Part shown: piece by piece, positions 7,908-15,887 of the stretch | Layout of the letters: each line of letters begins with the position of its first letter | How positions within the stretch are numbered: the stretch's first letter is position 1 | Assembly: GCF_021266465.1 (NCBI RefSeq) | Contig: NZ_CP089848.1 | Location: 558,001 to 622,000 of the forward strand | From: Paralcaligenes sp. KSB-10 | Lineage (GTDB): Bacteria; Pseudomonadota; Gammaproteobacteria; Burkholderiales; Burkholderiaceae_B | Direction: 5' to 3' | DNA length: 64,000 bases | The notes under the pieces: model-generated | Told to the model about the DNA's origin: nothing | Database searches by the model: none | The model's input: the letters and a program-made list of their open reading frames with translations, nothing else | Program-made: the position numbers and the translations under genes

Positions 7908-8807
7908 TTACCGCGCCGAGCTCATGATCGGGGGCCTTGGTGCGTGGTCAAGCAATTCCCTCATCGCCTCTATAGCGGGAGAAATGACTTTGCGTTGTCG
8001 CAACGCGCGGGGCAAACCCCATAGTACGTGCAGCACCATCCACCAGAACATGTCAGATTGCCCGGCCTGCGCAAGTTGAAAATATGTTTCACGCCAGGCC
8101 GTGCGCAAAGGACGTCTCATCCATGCCACCCAAATCGCATTGCGGATAAGACGATGTTGCATTTGTCGAGAATCCAGCTTGGAGGCTGGGAAGTGCCGAA
8201 TCACTACATCGTCCGCATAAACCATGCGCCAGCCGCGTTCAGCCAAGTCCAAAGCCATCAGGACCTCCTCCCCTCCCAGGAAAAACGGCGGCCAGTAGCC
8301 TCCCACGTCATAAAAGGCCCGCGTGCGCATAACGCAGGCACCCGCCATAAAACCCAGTAGTTGCGGGCCGGGCAAATGCTCTCTGGCTAAAGGGCTATGC
8401 CCCATGGACACGCAAAGCGGATCCGTTTCGCGCTTGGCACCCACTTTTACACAAGCGCTCAGTACAGCCACATCGGACGCTGTGTCGAGCAGATGAACCG
8501 CCCGATTCAAGGCGCCCGGCTCCCAGTGCGTATCATCATCGCAAAAAGCAACGTAAGGGGTATGGACGTAGGCCACGCCGATATTTCGCGCCGCCGCACC
8601 CAGATTATGTCCAGCGCAGATCAACAACACTTCGGGAAAGCGCGCGGTAACTGCAGCCGCTGTGCCGTCGTTCGAACCGTTGTCAACAACAATGATCGGC
8701 CAGCGTTCAGGCAACTTGCAAATCAGCCCAAGAGTGTCCAGTAATTGAGCACAGTGATTACTTGTCAGCACCAAAATCGTGGTACGCGCCTCTACGGAAT
8801 TTTCCAT
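7908..8807 (-). CDS. family 2 glycosyltransferase
   Basis: A 299-residue GT-A fold transferase. TTILVLTSNH opens the nucleotide-binding half, IIVVDNGSNDG follows, and the metal site is CDDDTHW. The acceptor half contains GPQLLGFMAGACVMRTRAF and GGEEVLMALDLAERGW. There is a hydrophobic stretch near MFWWMVLHVLWGLP but no clear transmembrane anchor. The sugar donor and acceptor cannot be told; rhamnosyl or other decoration of a surface glycan is typical of the family. It is divergent from rpoN across a 260-base gap. A sigma-54 promoter (8843-8856) lies 36 bases upstream of the ATG. Confidence 0.85.
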   Translation of the reverse strand: MENSVEARTTILVLTSNHCAQLLDTLGLICKLPERWPIIVVDNGSNDGTAAAVTARFPEVLLICAGHNLGAAARNIGVAYVHTPYVAFCDDDTHWEPGALNRAVHLLDTASDVAVLSACVKVGAKRETDPLCVSMGHSPLAREHLPGPQLLGFMAGACVMRTRAFYDVGGYWPPFFLGGEEVLMALDLAERGWRMVYADDVVIRHFPASKLDSRQMQHRLIRNAIWVAWMRRPLRTAWRETYFQLAQAGQSDMFWWMVLHVLWGLPRALRQRKVISPAIEAMRELLDHAPRPPIMSSAR

Positions 8808-8842
8808 GGCTTTTTCCCGGTAAACCTATTCCAAGGTAAATA

Positions 8843-8856
8843 GCATAGAGTGTGCC
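8843..8856 (-). promoter_or_regulatory. sigma-54 (-24/-12) promoter of the glycosyltransferase
   Basis: The minus strand reads TGGGCACACTCTATGCT. GG at 8856-8855 and GC at 8844-8843 are 12 bases apart, GGCACA is perfect, and the -12 element is ATGC instead of TTGC. The transcript would start near 8831, about 24 bases before the ATG at 8807. Confidence 0.65.
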
Positions 8857-8901
8857 CAGCGCACCTGCCTTGTTCCAACTGTCGATGGGCCGGTACTTAT
8901 T

Positions 8902-8920
8902 ACACCAAATCGGTAATTTA
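8902..8920. promoter_or_regulatory. candidate activator site, copy 1, between divergent sigma-54 promoters
   Basis: ACACCAAATCGGTAATTTA lies between the leftward promoter at 8843-8856 and the rightward promoter at 9004-9017. A closely similar sequence (ACACAAACCGGTAATTTTA) sits in the same kind of position at 17687-17708. The distances from the two -24 elements, 46 and 84 bases, suit an upstream activator site. The protein bound is inferred to be the NtrC-class regulator. Confidence 0.5.
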
Positions 8921-9003
8921 TAGTTTCGGGCATCACACTCTCTCGATGTGGCGATGTGATATTGGCATGCAGCGGACAGGGCTGCCATCTCGTTTCCATA
9001 CTT

Positions 9004-9017
9004 GGCACAGTTATTGC
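9004..9017 (+). promoter_or_regulatory. sigma-54 (-24/-12) promoter of rpoN itself
   Basis: TTGGCACAGTTATTGCT matches the consensus TGGCACR-N4-TTGCW at every defined position, with GG at 9004-9005 and GC at 9016-9017. The transcript would start near 9029, 39 bases before the TTG start. A perfect site in front of a sigma-54 gene implies autoregulation. Confidence 0.85.
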
Positions 9018-9067
9018 TTGAATCATGATATAGGCCCTGGAGCCCATGTTTCCAAACGAGGTGCAAA

Positions 9068-10555
9068 TTGGTACAGCTCACTTATGATATACAGGCGCGA
9101 CAGCAAACCAGCCTCACTCCGCGCCTGCAGCAGTCAGTCAAGCTGCTGCAAATGTCTACGCTGGATTTCAATCGGCAAGTTGCCGAGGCAATTGCCAACA
9201 ACCCCTTTTTGGAAGACCCTGCGGAAGGTGCGCACGCCAGCGGTTTGCGCGCGGCTGATTTGGCCATGGATGTTACCAAGGAAGCATCGGAAGCGCATAG
9301 TCAAGAACCCGCAAGTTCAGGCCCGCCCGCCGCTCATGAACCGGATGCGGACGGCCCTGGCGTTGAACACCTCGAATACAACGTAGCCGATTCGGCATCC
9401 GGCTATTCGGGCGACTATCCAGGCACACACAGTCACGCAGACAATGATGTGGGCTTATGGGCGCAGAGCCCAATCAACCTGCAGGACTCGTTGCGCGCCG
9501 GCCTGTGCGGCTATGAACTGAGCGCGCGAGAACGATGTCTGATCGAATTTATCATTGAAGCGCTTGATCCGGACGGCTATTTGCGAACTTCGTTTTCCGA
9601 TCTGGCCGGCGCCAAACAGTTCAGCCCACCGGTCAGCGATAGCGAATGGATCACCGCCTTGAAGCTGGTACAGCAGTTGGACACGCCAGGCCTGGGCGCG
9701 CGCGATCTGTCTGAATGCCTGAGCTTGCAACTGAACGCCCTGCACGATGATACCGTGGGCCGCGGACTGGCCCTGCGCATTGCCGCCGATGCGCTCGAAC
9801 AACTGGGGCGTTGCGATTACAGCGGGCTGGCCAGGCTTATGGCTTGCACAGAACAACAGGCCAGGCAGGCGTGTGCGTTGATCCGCCGCCTCAACCCTCG
9901 CCCCGCCGCCTGTTTTACTCCGGTCGAACCCTCATGTTATGTCATTGCGGATGCAATTGTGCGCAAGGTGGGGAAATTATGGATGACGACGACAAATCAG
10001 GATGTGGCGCCGCAAGTGCGCCTGAACAACACCTATGCCAAATTATTTCGCGAATCCCATGGTGGCGACCGTTCTCCGATGGCCAACGCCTTGCAGGAAG
10101 CGCGCTGGCTGGTGCGCAGCCTGGAGCAGCGCAATGCCACCATACAGCGCGTGGCGCAAGCCATCGTAGCTAGGCAACAGACGTTTTTCGACTATGGCGC
10201 AGTGGCGCTACGCCCCATGATGCTAAGCGAAATCGCCGATGAGCTCGGCTTGCACGAATCCACCATATCGCGTGCAACTAACCATAAATACCTGGCATCT
10301 CCAACGGGAATCTTCGAATTCAAGCATTTTTTTTCGCGCAAACTGGCAACTCGATCAGGAGGGTCATGCTCGGCTATGGCCGTGCGTGCGCTGATTCAGG
10401 AAATGATCGAGGAAGAAAATCCTAAAGAGCCGCTGTCTGATGTAGTGCTCGCTCGCAAATTGGCTCACGAGGGAGTCCTCGTCGCGCGTAGAACGGTATC
10501 GAAGTATCGCGCCCAGATCAAGCGTCCGGCGGCAGAGCTGCGACGATCTGCGTGA
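9068..10555 (+). CDS. rpoN: RNA polymerase sigma-54 factor (accessory RpoN paralogue)
   Basis: A 495-residue sigma-54. Region I is glutamine-rich (RQQTSLTPRLQQSVKLLQMS, then EAIANNPFLED), followed by an acidic low-complexity linker at about 60-130 and the core-binding region. A C-terminal helix-turn-helix (LSEIADELGLHESTISRATN) leads to the RpoN box ARRTVSKYR at about 473-481. Sigma-54 recognises -24/-12 promoters and needs an enhancer-binding ATPase. The start is a TTG preceded by GAGG. The usual rpoN neighbours (lptB, hpf, ptsN) are absent, so this is probably a second copy dedicated to local promoters. Eight further good -24/-12 sites in the window, besides its own promoter, support that. 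Confidence 0.93.
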   Translation: MVQLTYDIQARQQTSLTPRLQQSVKLLQMSTLDFNRQVAEAIANNPFLEDPAEGAHASGLRAADLAMDVTKEASEAHSQEPASSGPPAAHEPDADGPGVEHLEYNVADSASGYSGDYPGTHSHADNDVGLWAQSPINLQDSLRAGLCGYELSARERCLIEFIIEALDPDGYLRTSFSDLAGAKQFSPPVSDSEWITALKLVQQLDTPGLGARDLSECLSLQLNALHDDTVGRGLALRIAADALEQLGRCDYSGLARLMACTEQQARQACALIRRLNPRPAACFTPVEPSCYVIADAIVRKVGKLWMTTTNQDVAPQVRLNNTYAKLFRESHGGDRSPMANALQEARWLVRSLEQRNATIQRVAQAIVARQQTFFDYGAVALRPMMLSEIADELGLHESTISRATNHKYLASPTGIFEFKHFFSRKLATRSGGSCSAMAVRALIQEMIEEENPKEPLSDVVLARKLAHEGVLVARRTVSKYRAQIKRPAAELRRSA

Positions 10556-10896
10556 TAGTCTCCAGCCCAGAGTGTCCGGCCTTAGTCCATCCTGGCTGGA
10601 ATCCTGGTGGGCTTGCTCCGCTTTGGCCGCGCTGCCGCCTGGTATTGAGTGTTAGAGTTTTCTATAAAGTCTTTAGCTGCGCCTGGTGGCTCCAACAGTA
10701 CCTGGCGCGACTCCCAGGCGAGCATTTTTTGTTGCAATTGGTGCCTTATCATCGATAGCCTCATAGGATGATTGATGGTTGAAAGCCGAACCTTGCCGCG
10801 CTGCAAAATCGGTACATGCAACATCAAGTTCAGACAGCAGGCTCAGCGTAGTCGAATTGCAAAGCCTTTTCTGTACGCTGTCATACATAGAGAAGA
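10556..10896. other. 341-bp gap, nothing recognised
   Basis: This gap between the rpoN stop and the phospholipase D-type gene stop (convergent ends) holds no reading frame I can support, no clear hairpin terminator and no repeat that I could recognise. It may be decayed sequence. Confidence 0.4.
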
Positions 10897-12438
10897 TTAC
10901 AGCAACCAGTCAATTGGCAGCTCCGACAATACGGACACGCCGAACCGCAGCCAGAATCCTGTGCCTGGATCGGTATCGTACACAATCACCTTACCGTCCT
11001 TATGTTCCAGCCATCGCAGTTCACCAGCCGGATTCAGGCGGATTTCGTAGGCTCGGCTCAGAACATTGCCACCGATCGCTTGAGGAATTGCCCGTGCCAT
11101 TTGGGGGCTATCGATTACAAAACCCATTTCGGTGTTGAGGCGTGCGGAGCGAGGATCGAAGTTGAACGATCCTATGAATATACGCGAATGATCGATCGAA
11201 ATTGTCTTGGCATGCAGGCTGGAGCCCGAGCTCCCAGTCAGGTTTCGTTTCCTGGAACTCCTTCCCGGCTCCAGGCGCTTCATTTCGAACAAGGCAATGT
11301 CTGCGCGCAGTAGCGGTTTTCGCCGCTTCGCGTAGCCCGCATGGACGATGGCCACGTCGGTGGCTTCCAGCGAATTGGTAAGAATGGTGATTTTTACGCC
11401 ACTCTTTGCCAAGGCGGCAAGGTAGCGAACCCCTGTCGAGGTCGGCACAAAGTACGGCGACACGATCTGCAACTCGTATTCAGGGGATCCAAAAATACGC
11501 TCGAGCCTCTTGGGCAGCAATTCATTATCTGTTGCGAGACCCAGCCCTTTGGCCGGGTCGTCACTAATCATATGAGTGGTAGCCCACACAAAGGGCAGAT
11601 GGCCCTCGCGCAACTGTTTCTGAAACGGCAGCGCGGCGAGCGTCTGTTCGTAGGCATGCCCGACCGGCTCTTGTTGGGCTGCAGTGGCGGCGGCCGACAG
11701 ATCTGAAATAGAAGTCGGATCCACCTTGGGTAATATGCGGTCGGCGGGATAGGATGAGCCGCTCGCCCAATAGCGATCAAAATCCTTCGAGACCGCCTGC
11801 ACCACCGGGCCAACCGCCAGCACATCCAGATCAACAAACAAGAAATCCTGACCTGCGCCAAAGTACTCGTCGCCTATATTGCGCCCACCGACGATAGTGA
11901 CTTGATTGTCGCTGGTAAACGATTTGTTGTGCATGCGGCGGTTCAATCTGGGAAAATCGGCCAGATAGTCCAGAACCCGCCAACTGCGATGCATAAAAGG
12001 ATTGAACAGGCGCACCTCGATATTGGGCTGCGCGTCCAGGGCCCTGAGGATGCCGTCAATATCACGGTTATTGTCATCAAGCAGCAGCCGAACCCTGACG
12101 CCTCTTCGGGCTGCGCGACTCAGTGCTTCAAACAGCAAGGTCCCCGCTATATCGTTATGCCAGATGTAGTATTGGACATCAAGAGAACGCTGCGCCACAT
12201 TCGCCAGGAAAATTCGAGTGGCCAACGCTTGGGGGCCGTTTGCCAAGGGTATCACTCCGGATTTTCCGGGATGCGCCAGCACAAGCGGCTCAAGCAAAGT
12301 GCCCAGGGATGTATCGGCTGTATTCTGAACGGCCACAGACTGGCTCCGCCCTTTCAGAGAAGGCAATTGCGCGCAGCCAGACAGCAGCAGGACTACGGCC
12401 ATCGGTGCGCAAAGAGTACGTAGGCCAGGCCATTTCAT
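10897..12438 (-). CDS. cardiolipin synthase / phospholipase D family lipoprotein (ClsC-like)
   Basis: A 513-residue PLD-superfamily protein with a lipoprotein signal (VVLLLSGCAQLP). It has two HKD motifs: HNKSFTSD in the first half, followed by GGRNIGDEYFG, and HAKTISID in the second, followed by GSFNFDPRS. Family enzymes join or exchange phospholipid head groups; ClsC-type enzymes make cardiolipin. SLDVQYYIWHND near residue 85 is typical of the YmdC/ClsC branch. The ATG at 12438 follows GGAGAAGG; the upstream GTG at 12459 lacks such a site. A possible sigma-54-like site at 12502-12515 is too weak to count. Confidence 0.87.
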   Translation of the reverse strand: MKWPGLRTLCAPMAVVLLLSGCAQLPSLKGRSQSVAVQNTADTSLGTLLEPLVLAHPGKSGVIPLANGPQALATRIFLANVAQRSLDVQYYIWHNDIAGTLLFEALSRAARRGVRVRLLLDDNNRDIDGILRALDAQPNIEVRLFNPFMHRSWRVLDYLADFPRLNRRMHNKSFTSDNQVTIVGGRNIGDEYFGAGQDFLFVDLDVLAVGPVVQAVSKDFDRYWASGSSYPADRILPKVDPTSISDLSAAATAAQQEPVGHAYEQTLAALPFQKQLREGHLPFVWATTHMISDDPAKGLGLATDNELLPKRLERIFGSPEYELQIVSPYFVPTSTGVRYLAALAKSGVKITILTNSLEATDVAIVHAGYAKRRKPLLRADIALFEMKRLEPGRSSRKRNLTGSSGSSLHAKTISIDHSRIFIGSFNFDPRSARLNTEMGFVIDSPQMARAIPQAIGGNVLSRAYEIRLNPAGELRWLEHKDGKVIVYDTDPGTGFWLRFGVSVLSELPIDWLL

Positions 12439-12599
12439 GAGCCTTCTCCATTTAGCCACACTGGATAGTATCTTATTGGATCCAGGACGGGTTGGAGCTC
12501 AGCGCCAAACTGCCCGACAAGCCAAAGAGGCCTGCGTTTGTCGCGGAGCCAGCAATTATAAAAATTGTTTCGCCGCGACAGTTTTTCGTAGGAATTAGT

Positions 12600-12618
12600 T
12601 ATAATAATAACCATTATC
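12600..12618 (+). promoter_or_regulatory. Fur box upstream of the iron locus
   Basis: TATAATAATAACCATTATC matches 16 of 19 positions of the consensus Fur box. It lies about 70 bases ahead of the receptor remnant in an AT-rich promoter region, so the locus 12688-14359 is very probably repressed by Fe-Fur. Confidence 0.75.
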
Positions 12619-12687
12619 ATTTGTATTTAATAAAAAGTGCTTGAACCACACAGCACGACCTGAAGTTACCCGGAGAAGACTTCCCTC

Positions 12688-12911
12688 ATGAATCGCTACA
12701 CCCCTGTCGGCACGGCCCTATTTGCTCTATTTGCGTCACCCACTGCCATCGCACAGCAGCCGCCCTCCAATCAGCAGCCGGCCGGCATTGCAACTTTGCA
12801 AACCGTAACCGTTCACGGAGTGACTGCCAACGACGCTTTCACCGTTGATCAAACATCATTGAACAAGCTGCCGGCCGCACTGTCATGCTGTCGCTGGCTT
12901 ATCGCATGTAA
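12688..12911 (+). pseudogene. TonB-dependent siderophore receptor with large internal deletion
   Basis: The gene opens with an intact ATG, a signal peptide (ALFALFASPTAIAQQ) and the start of a TonB receptor (LQTVTVHGVTANDAF, then TSLNKLPA). At about 12872-12878 it jumps to the very end of such a receptor: in another frame the sequence 12876-12911 reads RTVMLSLAYRM-stop, the typical C-terminal beta-strand. About 2 kb of plug and barrel has therefore been removed in one step and the frame no longer matches. The frame opened by the ATG runs on to 12921 without function. A Fur box precedes the remnant, and the downstream iron-uptake companions are intact. Confidence 0.85.
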
Positions 12912-12939
12912 ATCACTTTGAAACTACACAACAATAATC

Positions 12940-13626
12940 ATGCTGATCTCGGTTCCAAACGTACTTGATCCGGAAAACGTCAAAACTGTCCGCAATCATC
13001 TGGACCAGGCCGGCAGCGCCTGGGTCGATGGGCGCGTAACGGCCGGCTATCAAGGCGCGCCGGTAAAATTCAACCAGCAGATCGACGAGCGCTCCGACGT
13101 GGCGCAAGCCTGCCAGAAAATCATTGTGGGCGCACTGGAGCGGCATCCGCTGTTTATCAGCGCTGCGCTACCCAATGTGGTCTACCCCCCCATGTTCAAC
13201 CGTTACGGCGAGGGCATGAATTTCGGAGCGCATGTGGACGGCAGTTTTCGTATCCATCCGCACACTGGGCAAAAACTGCGCACGGATGTTTCCGCCACCC
13301 TGTTTCTCAGCAACCCCTCAGACTACGACGGTGGCGAGCTGCAGATGGAAGACACATATGGCGTACATGCGGTCAAGCTGGCGGCCGGCGACATGGTTAT
13401 TTATCCAGCAAGCAGCCTTCACCTGGTTACCCCGGTTACCCGCGGTGTGCGCGTGGCCTGTTTTTTCTGGGTACAGAGCCTCGTGCCCGATGACGGGCGG
13501 CGTTCGCTGCTCTTCGACATGGACAACGCCATCCAACGCCTGAACCAAACGGGAGCGGACGCCGCCGCGCGCCGCACGCTGATCGGCTGTTATCACAACT
13601 TATTGCGGCAATGGGGCCAGCCTTGA
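12940..13626 (+). CDS. piuC: Fe(II)/2-oxoglutarate-dependent hydroxylase, PiuC/YbiX family
   Basis: A 228-residue enzyme of the PKHD-type hydroxylase family. The iron ligands are His98 and Asp100 (FGAHVDG) and His161 (SSLHLVTP), with Arg171 for the 2-oxoglutarate carboxylate. The length equals the family norm. Such genes regularly lie downstream of Fur-regulated TonB siderophore receptors and are induced by iron starvation; their substrate is not established. Here the partner receptor has been deleted, so the gene now follows a receptor stub by 28 bases. There is no clear ribosome site, which suggests it once relied on translation from the upstream gene. Confidence 0.9.
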   Translation: MLISVPNVLDPENVKTVRNHLDQAGSAWVDGRVTAGYQGAPVKFNQQIDERSDVAQACQKIIVGALERHPLFISAALPNVVYPPMFNRYGEGMNFGAHVDGSFRIHPHTGQKLRTDVSATLFLSNPSDYDGGELQMEDTYGVHAVKLAAGDMVIYPASSLHLVTPVTRGVRVACFFWVQSLVPDDGRRSLLFDMDNAIQRLNQTGADAAARRTLIGCYHNLLRQWGQP

Positions 13627-13663
13627 AGGTTGGCACCTGCATGCCTATTTCCAATGGATTACG

Positions 13664-14359
13664 ATGAATACTACTCAAACCAGCAATACCACGCATGCGT
13701 CACGTGCGCGACAGCATAACCGACGCGCCGGATTTATACGCTGGATACGCAAGACCCATGGCTGGATTGGGCTGTGGGGAGCCCTTCTTGGGCTGCTGTT
13801 CGGCACCAGCGGCATCTGGCTCAACCATCGGGCAGTGCTGAAACTGCCGGCGGTAGCCCAGCAACGCACGACCATGCAAATTGCCGTCCCCGACCCGGCT
13901 CCGCCCAATGCCAAAGAGATGGGCCTCTGGCTGCAGGGAGCATTGAATCTGGACAGCCCACCCTCGATACGCGTCGAACCCGCCCGTCGGGTCGCATGGG
14001 CGGAACCGGCAACCGCCGGCTCCGCGCAGCCATCCATGCACATGCAGCCGGAACACTGGAGTTTCAGGTTTGGCGGCCCGCATTCCCTGACTCTTGTAGA
14101 TGCCTGGGCGGGTAACCGTTCGGTAAGCGTGCGTCGCACCGACAATAGTTTTCTGGGCACGCTCATGAACCTGCATAAAGGCGTGGGAATGAGCATCCCG
14201 TGGATCTTGCTGGTTGATACCTTGGCGGGATCTCTGATTTTTCTGTCGATTTCGGGTGTAATCCTGTGGGTGCAAACCAGCCGCAAGCGAGCTCTCGGGA
14301 CATTGATTTTCGCGTTGTCGGCCGCGACAATCGCCGGATTAATCAGCGTGCGCTTATAA
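13664..14359 (+). CDS. PepSY-associated membrane helix protein
   Basis: A 231-residue inner-membrane protein. A positively charged N-terminus leads to WIRKTHGWIGLWGALLGLLF, a periplasmic part rich in Pro and Ala, then HWSFRFGGPHSLTLVDAWAG and FLGTLMNLHKGVGM. The C-terminal pair of helices (WILLVDTLAGSLIFLSISG, then a final helix near TLIFALSAATIAGL) completes the family pattern. Conserved histidines on the helices suggest haem or metal reduction in siderophore iron release, as proposed for the family. It is the third gene of the Fur-boxed locus, 38 bases after piuC. Confidence 0.85.
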   Translation: MNTTQTSNTTHASRARQHNRRAGFIRWIRKTHGWIGLWGALLGLLFGTSGIWLNHRAVLKLPAVAQQRTTMQIAVPDPAPPNAKEMGLWLQGALNLDSPPSIRVEPARRVAWAEPATAGSAQPSMHMQPEHWSFRFGGPHSLTLVDAWAGNRSVSVRRTDNSFLGTLMNLHKGVGMSIPWILLVDTLAGSLIFLSISGVILWVQTSRKRALGTLIFALSAATIAGLISVRL

Positions 14360-14420
14360 CCCAGCCGATTCCAATGCCCCGCTGCCTTATCTTTTCGGCT
14401 GGCTTCGAAAGAAAGCCAAA

Positions 14421-14447
14421 GGCGGCGTCGCCAAGCTCGACGCCGCC
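14421..14447. terminator. bidirectional hairpin between convergent genes
   Basis: A perfect 10-bp GC stem GGCGGCGTCG / CGACGCCGCC with a 7-base loop, placed between the stop of the PepSY gene and the stop of the leftward gene ending at 14464. Only short T runs follow, so its strength as an intrinsic terminator is uncertain. Confidence 0.65.
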
Positions 14448-14463
14448 GAGTTCTTCCCTGTGA

Positions 14464-14748
14464 CTACATGTCGGATACAGACTGGCCGAGAATACTGCCG
14501 TCAATGACGGCTCTTCCGTGCTTCTCGCCAGCGCGCCTTGCCTCCCCCAGTGCATCATATGAAAGACTTCTGGGAAGCGGGAATATCCGGCTATTGAGCA
14601 TGTCGGGCTCGCTGCCCGCTCGGAAAATTCTTACCGAGACATCATATCCCTGGCCCTTCCACGCCGGCATGCCGTGTTGATCTCTGCTGACGTAGATGTA
14701 TGTCTGAATCTCGAATCCCTTATGAACGGGAAGGACGGTGGTAAACAT
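14464..14748 (-). CDS. conserved hypothetical small protein (94 aa)
   Basis: A 94-residue soluble protein beginning MFTTVLPVHKGFEIQTYIYV, with SYDALGEARRAGEKHGRAVI and ending ILGQSVSDM. It resembles short uncharacterised Burkholderiales proteins, but no function is recognised. The start at 14748 was chosen for AGAGG six bases upstream; a longer version from 14799 lacks a ribosome site. Its context is a run of small envelope or stress genes. Confidence 0.65.
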   Translation of the reverse strand: MFTTVLPVHKGFEIQTYIYVSRDQHGMPAWKGQGYDVSVRIFRAGSEPDMLNSRIFPLPRSLSYDALGEARRAGEKHGRAVIDGSILGQSVSDM

Positions 14749-14783
14749 AGTAAGCCTCTTTGGTGTGTCGCACATTGTAAAAA

Positions 14784-14978
14784 TCAATGTTGCTGCCACC
14801 CTTGGTCATGAGAGTGTCGGGAATCGTTCATATGGCCGTCAGGCCTGTGTTCCTGAGTCACCCCATTGCCGCGATGGCCGTCATTTCGGTCTCCACGGTA
14901 GCCGCCACCGGGTCCCCATACACATCCCGAGAGCGCGGCCGTAAGAACAGCAAGGCAAGTATAGATAAAAATACGCAT
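14784..14978 (-). CDS. small His/Gly/Asp-rich lipoprotein
   Basis: A 64-residue protein with a clear lipoprotein signal (AVLTAALSGC) followed by a low-complexity tail rich in Gly, His, Asp and Arg. It is preceded by CGGAG about six bases before the ATG. The histidines could bind metal, but nothing proves it. It ends 36 bases before the 94-residue gene and probably shares its transcript. Confidence 0.6.
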   Translation of the reverse strand: MRIFIYTCLAVLTAALSGCVWGPGGGYRGDRNDGHRGNGVTQEHRPDGHMNDSRHSHDQGWQQH

Positions 14979-15240
14979 ATCATTCTCCGATCTAAATCGA
15001 AGACATCATCCCTCCAAATGAGATACCCGTCTGTACGCTACAGAACAATGGCTGTTAAGCCCAATGACAATGCTGCTCGCACGCTCGAGCTGGCTCTTTT
15101 GAATGTGCGTTGTCGAACAGACGATCGCCCATTCTTTCTTTAGCATGAAAAGTATTCAGCGGTATGCGATATATCTATATCAATGGCTCTTTGAGCCAAC
15201 CGCGCCAGATCGTCCTTTGCGGCGAACAAGAGGTATCATC

Positions 15241-15456
15241 ATGAGTAACTTTCGCAAATATATCGTGGGTGTGGCGGCTGTGCTTGTCGTCATGAGCATG
15301 GCTGGGTGCGGCGGCATGTCCAGGCGCGGCACAGACACTGTTGTGGGCGCGGGAGTGGGTGGCGTTGCGGGTGCGGTACTGACCGGCGGCAGTCCATTAG
15401 GCACAATTGGTGGAGCTGCCGTGGGCGGGATTGTCGGAAACCAGGTGGGAAGGTAG
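15241..15456 (+). CDS. OsmB-like glycine-zipper lipoprotein, copy A
   Basis: A 71-residue lipoprotein. The signal ends VMSMAGCGGMSRRG, followed by a glycine-zipper hairpin (VVGAGVGGVAGAVLTGG, then GGAAVGGIVGNQVGR). Glycine-zipper proteins of the OsmB/SlyB type are induced by osmotic or envelope stress. The product is the same length as, and closely similar to, the leftward copy at 15888-16103. The ATG at 15241 follows AGAGG. Confidence 0.85.
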   Translation: MSNFRKYIVGVAAVLVVMSMAGCGGMSRRGTDTVVGAGVGGVAGAVLTGGSPLGTIGGAAVGGIVGNQVGR

Positions 15457-15458
15457 TC

Positions 15459-15490
15459 GCCTGCTGCCGCATGCAGATCCGGCAGCAGGC
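15459..15490 (+). terminator. hairpin after OsmB-like copy A
   Basis: An 11-bp stem GCCTGCTGCCG / CGGCAGCAGGC with a 10-base loop starts two bases after the stop. The T tract downstream is weak. It overlaps the Crp/Fnr tail remnant on the other strand. Confidence 0.5.
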
Positions 15491-15527
15491 TATCGAACTC
15501 CCTTTTCACTACACTGAAGCATTCACT
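15477..15527 (-). pseudogene. C-terminal scrap of a Crp/Fnr-type regulator
   Basis: The minus strand reads SECFSVVKREFDSLLPD, which matches the end of the intact regulator at 19542-20273 (CECYQVVKKECDRLLPG). Nothing else of the gene is visible upstream on that strand. It looks like the last 17 codons of a paralogue left behind by deletion. Confidence 0.55.
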
Positions 15528-15600
15528 CACACAGACTGTAGCTATGGAGCGTTGATATGCAGGCGATCGCCTTGGATGCATCTTGCGCAAAGTGTTCATG

Positions 15601-15630
15601 ATTAGGCCACTTGGAAGGAAGTGGCCTAAT
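15601..15630. terminator. perfect 12-bp inverted repeat
   Basis: ATTAGGCCACTT / AAGTGGCCTAAT with a 6-base loop, located between the rightward OsmB-like gene and the stop of the leftward small membrane gene at 15641. There is no T run. It is a likely bidirectional RNA hairpin. Confidence 0.5.
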
Positions 15631-15640
15631 GCATTACAGT

Positions 15641-15787
15641 TTATGACCTTGTGCCGCTAATCAGGCGCACCAGGACCAGAACAATGGCGACAACGATAAG
15701 AATGTGGATGAAACCACCAATCGTGTACGAGGTAACGATCCCAAGCAGCCACAAAACAATAAGAATCACTGCGATCGTATAGAGCAT
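15641..15787 (-). CDS. lmo0937-family small membrane protein (48 aa)
   Basis: A 48-residue protein with two hydrophobic helices (MLYTIAVILIVLWLLGIV, then IHILIVVAIVLVLVRLIS) joined by TSYTIGGF. This matches the lmo0937 family, widespread in stress-resistant bacteria and of unknown function. GAAGGAAA lies upstream of the ATG at 15787. Confidence 0.8.
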   Translation of the reverse strand: MLYTIAVILIVLWLLGIVTSYTIGGFIHILIVVAIVLVLVRLISGTRS

Positions 15788-15887
15788 ATCAGTCTTTTCC
15801 TTCGCAACATTTTTCGAGCAGAGGAACAAGGACGGAGCCACGCCGTACGAAGCGCGTGACTGGCCTCTGGCCAGCGACGCGCATCTG

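Noticed and set aside
12502-12515. -24/-12-like site ahead of the phospholipase D-type gene
   Set aside because: The -12 element is GCGC in place of TTGC, too poor to support.
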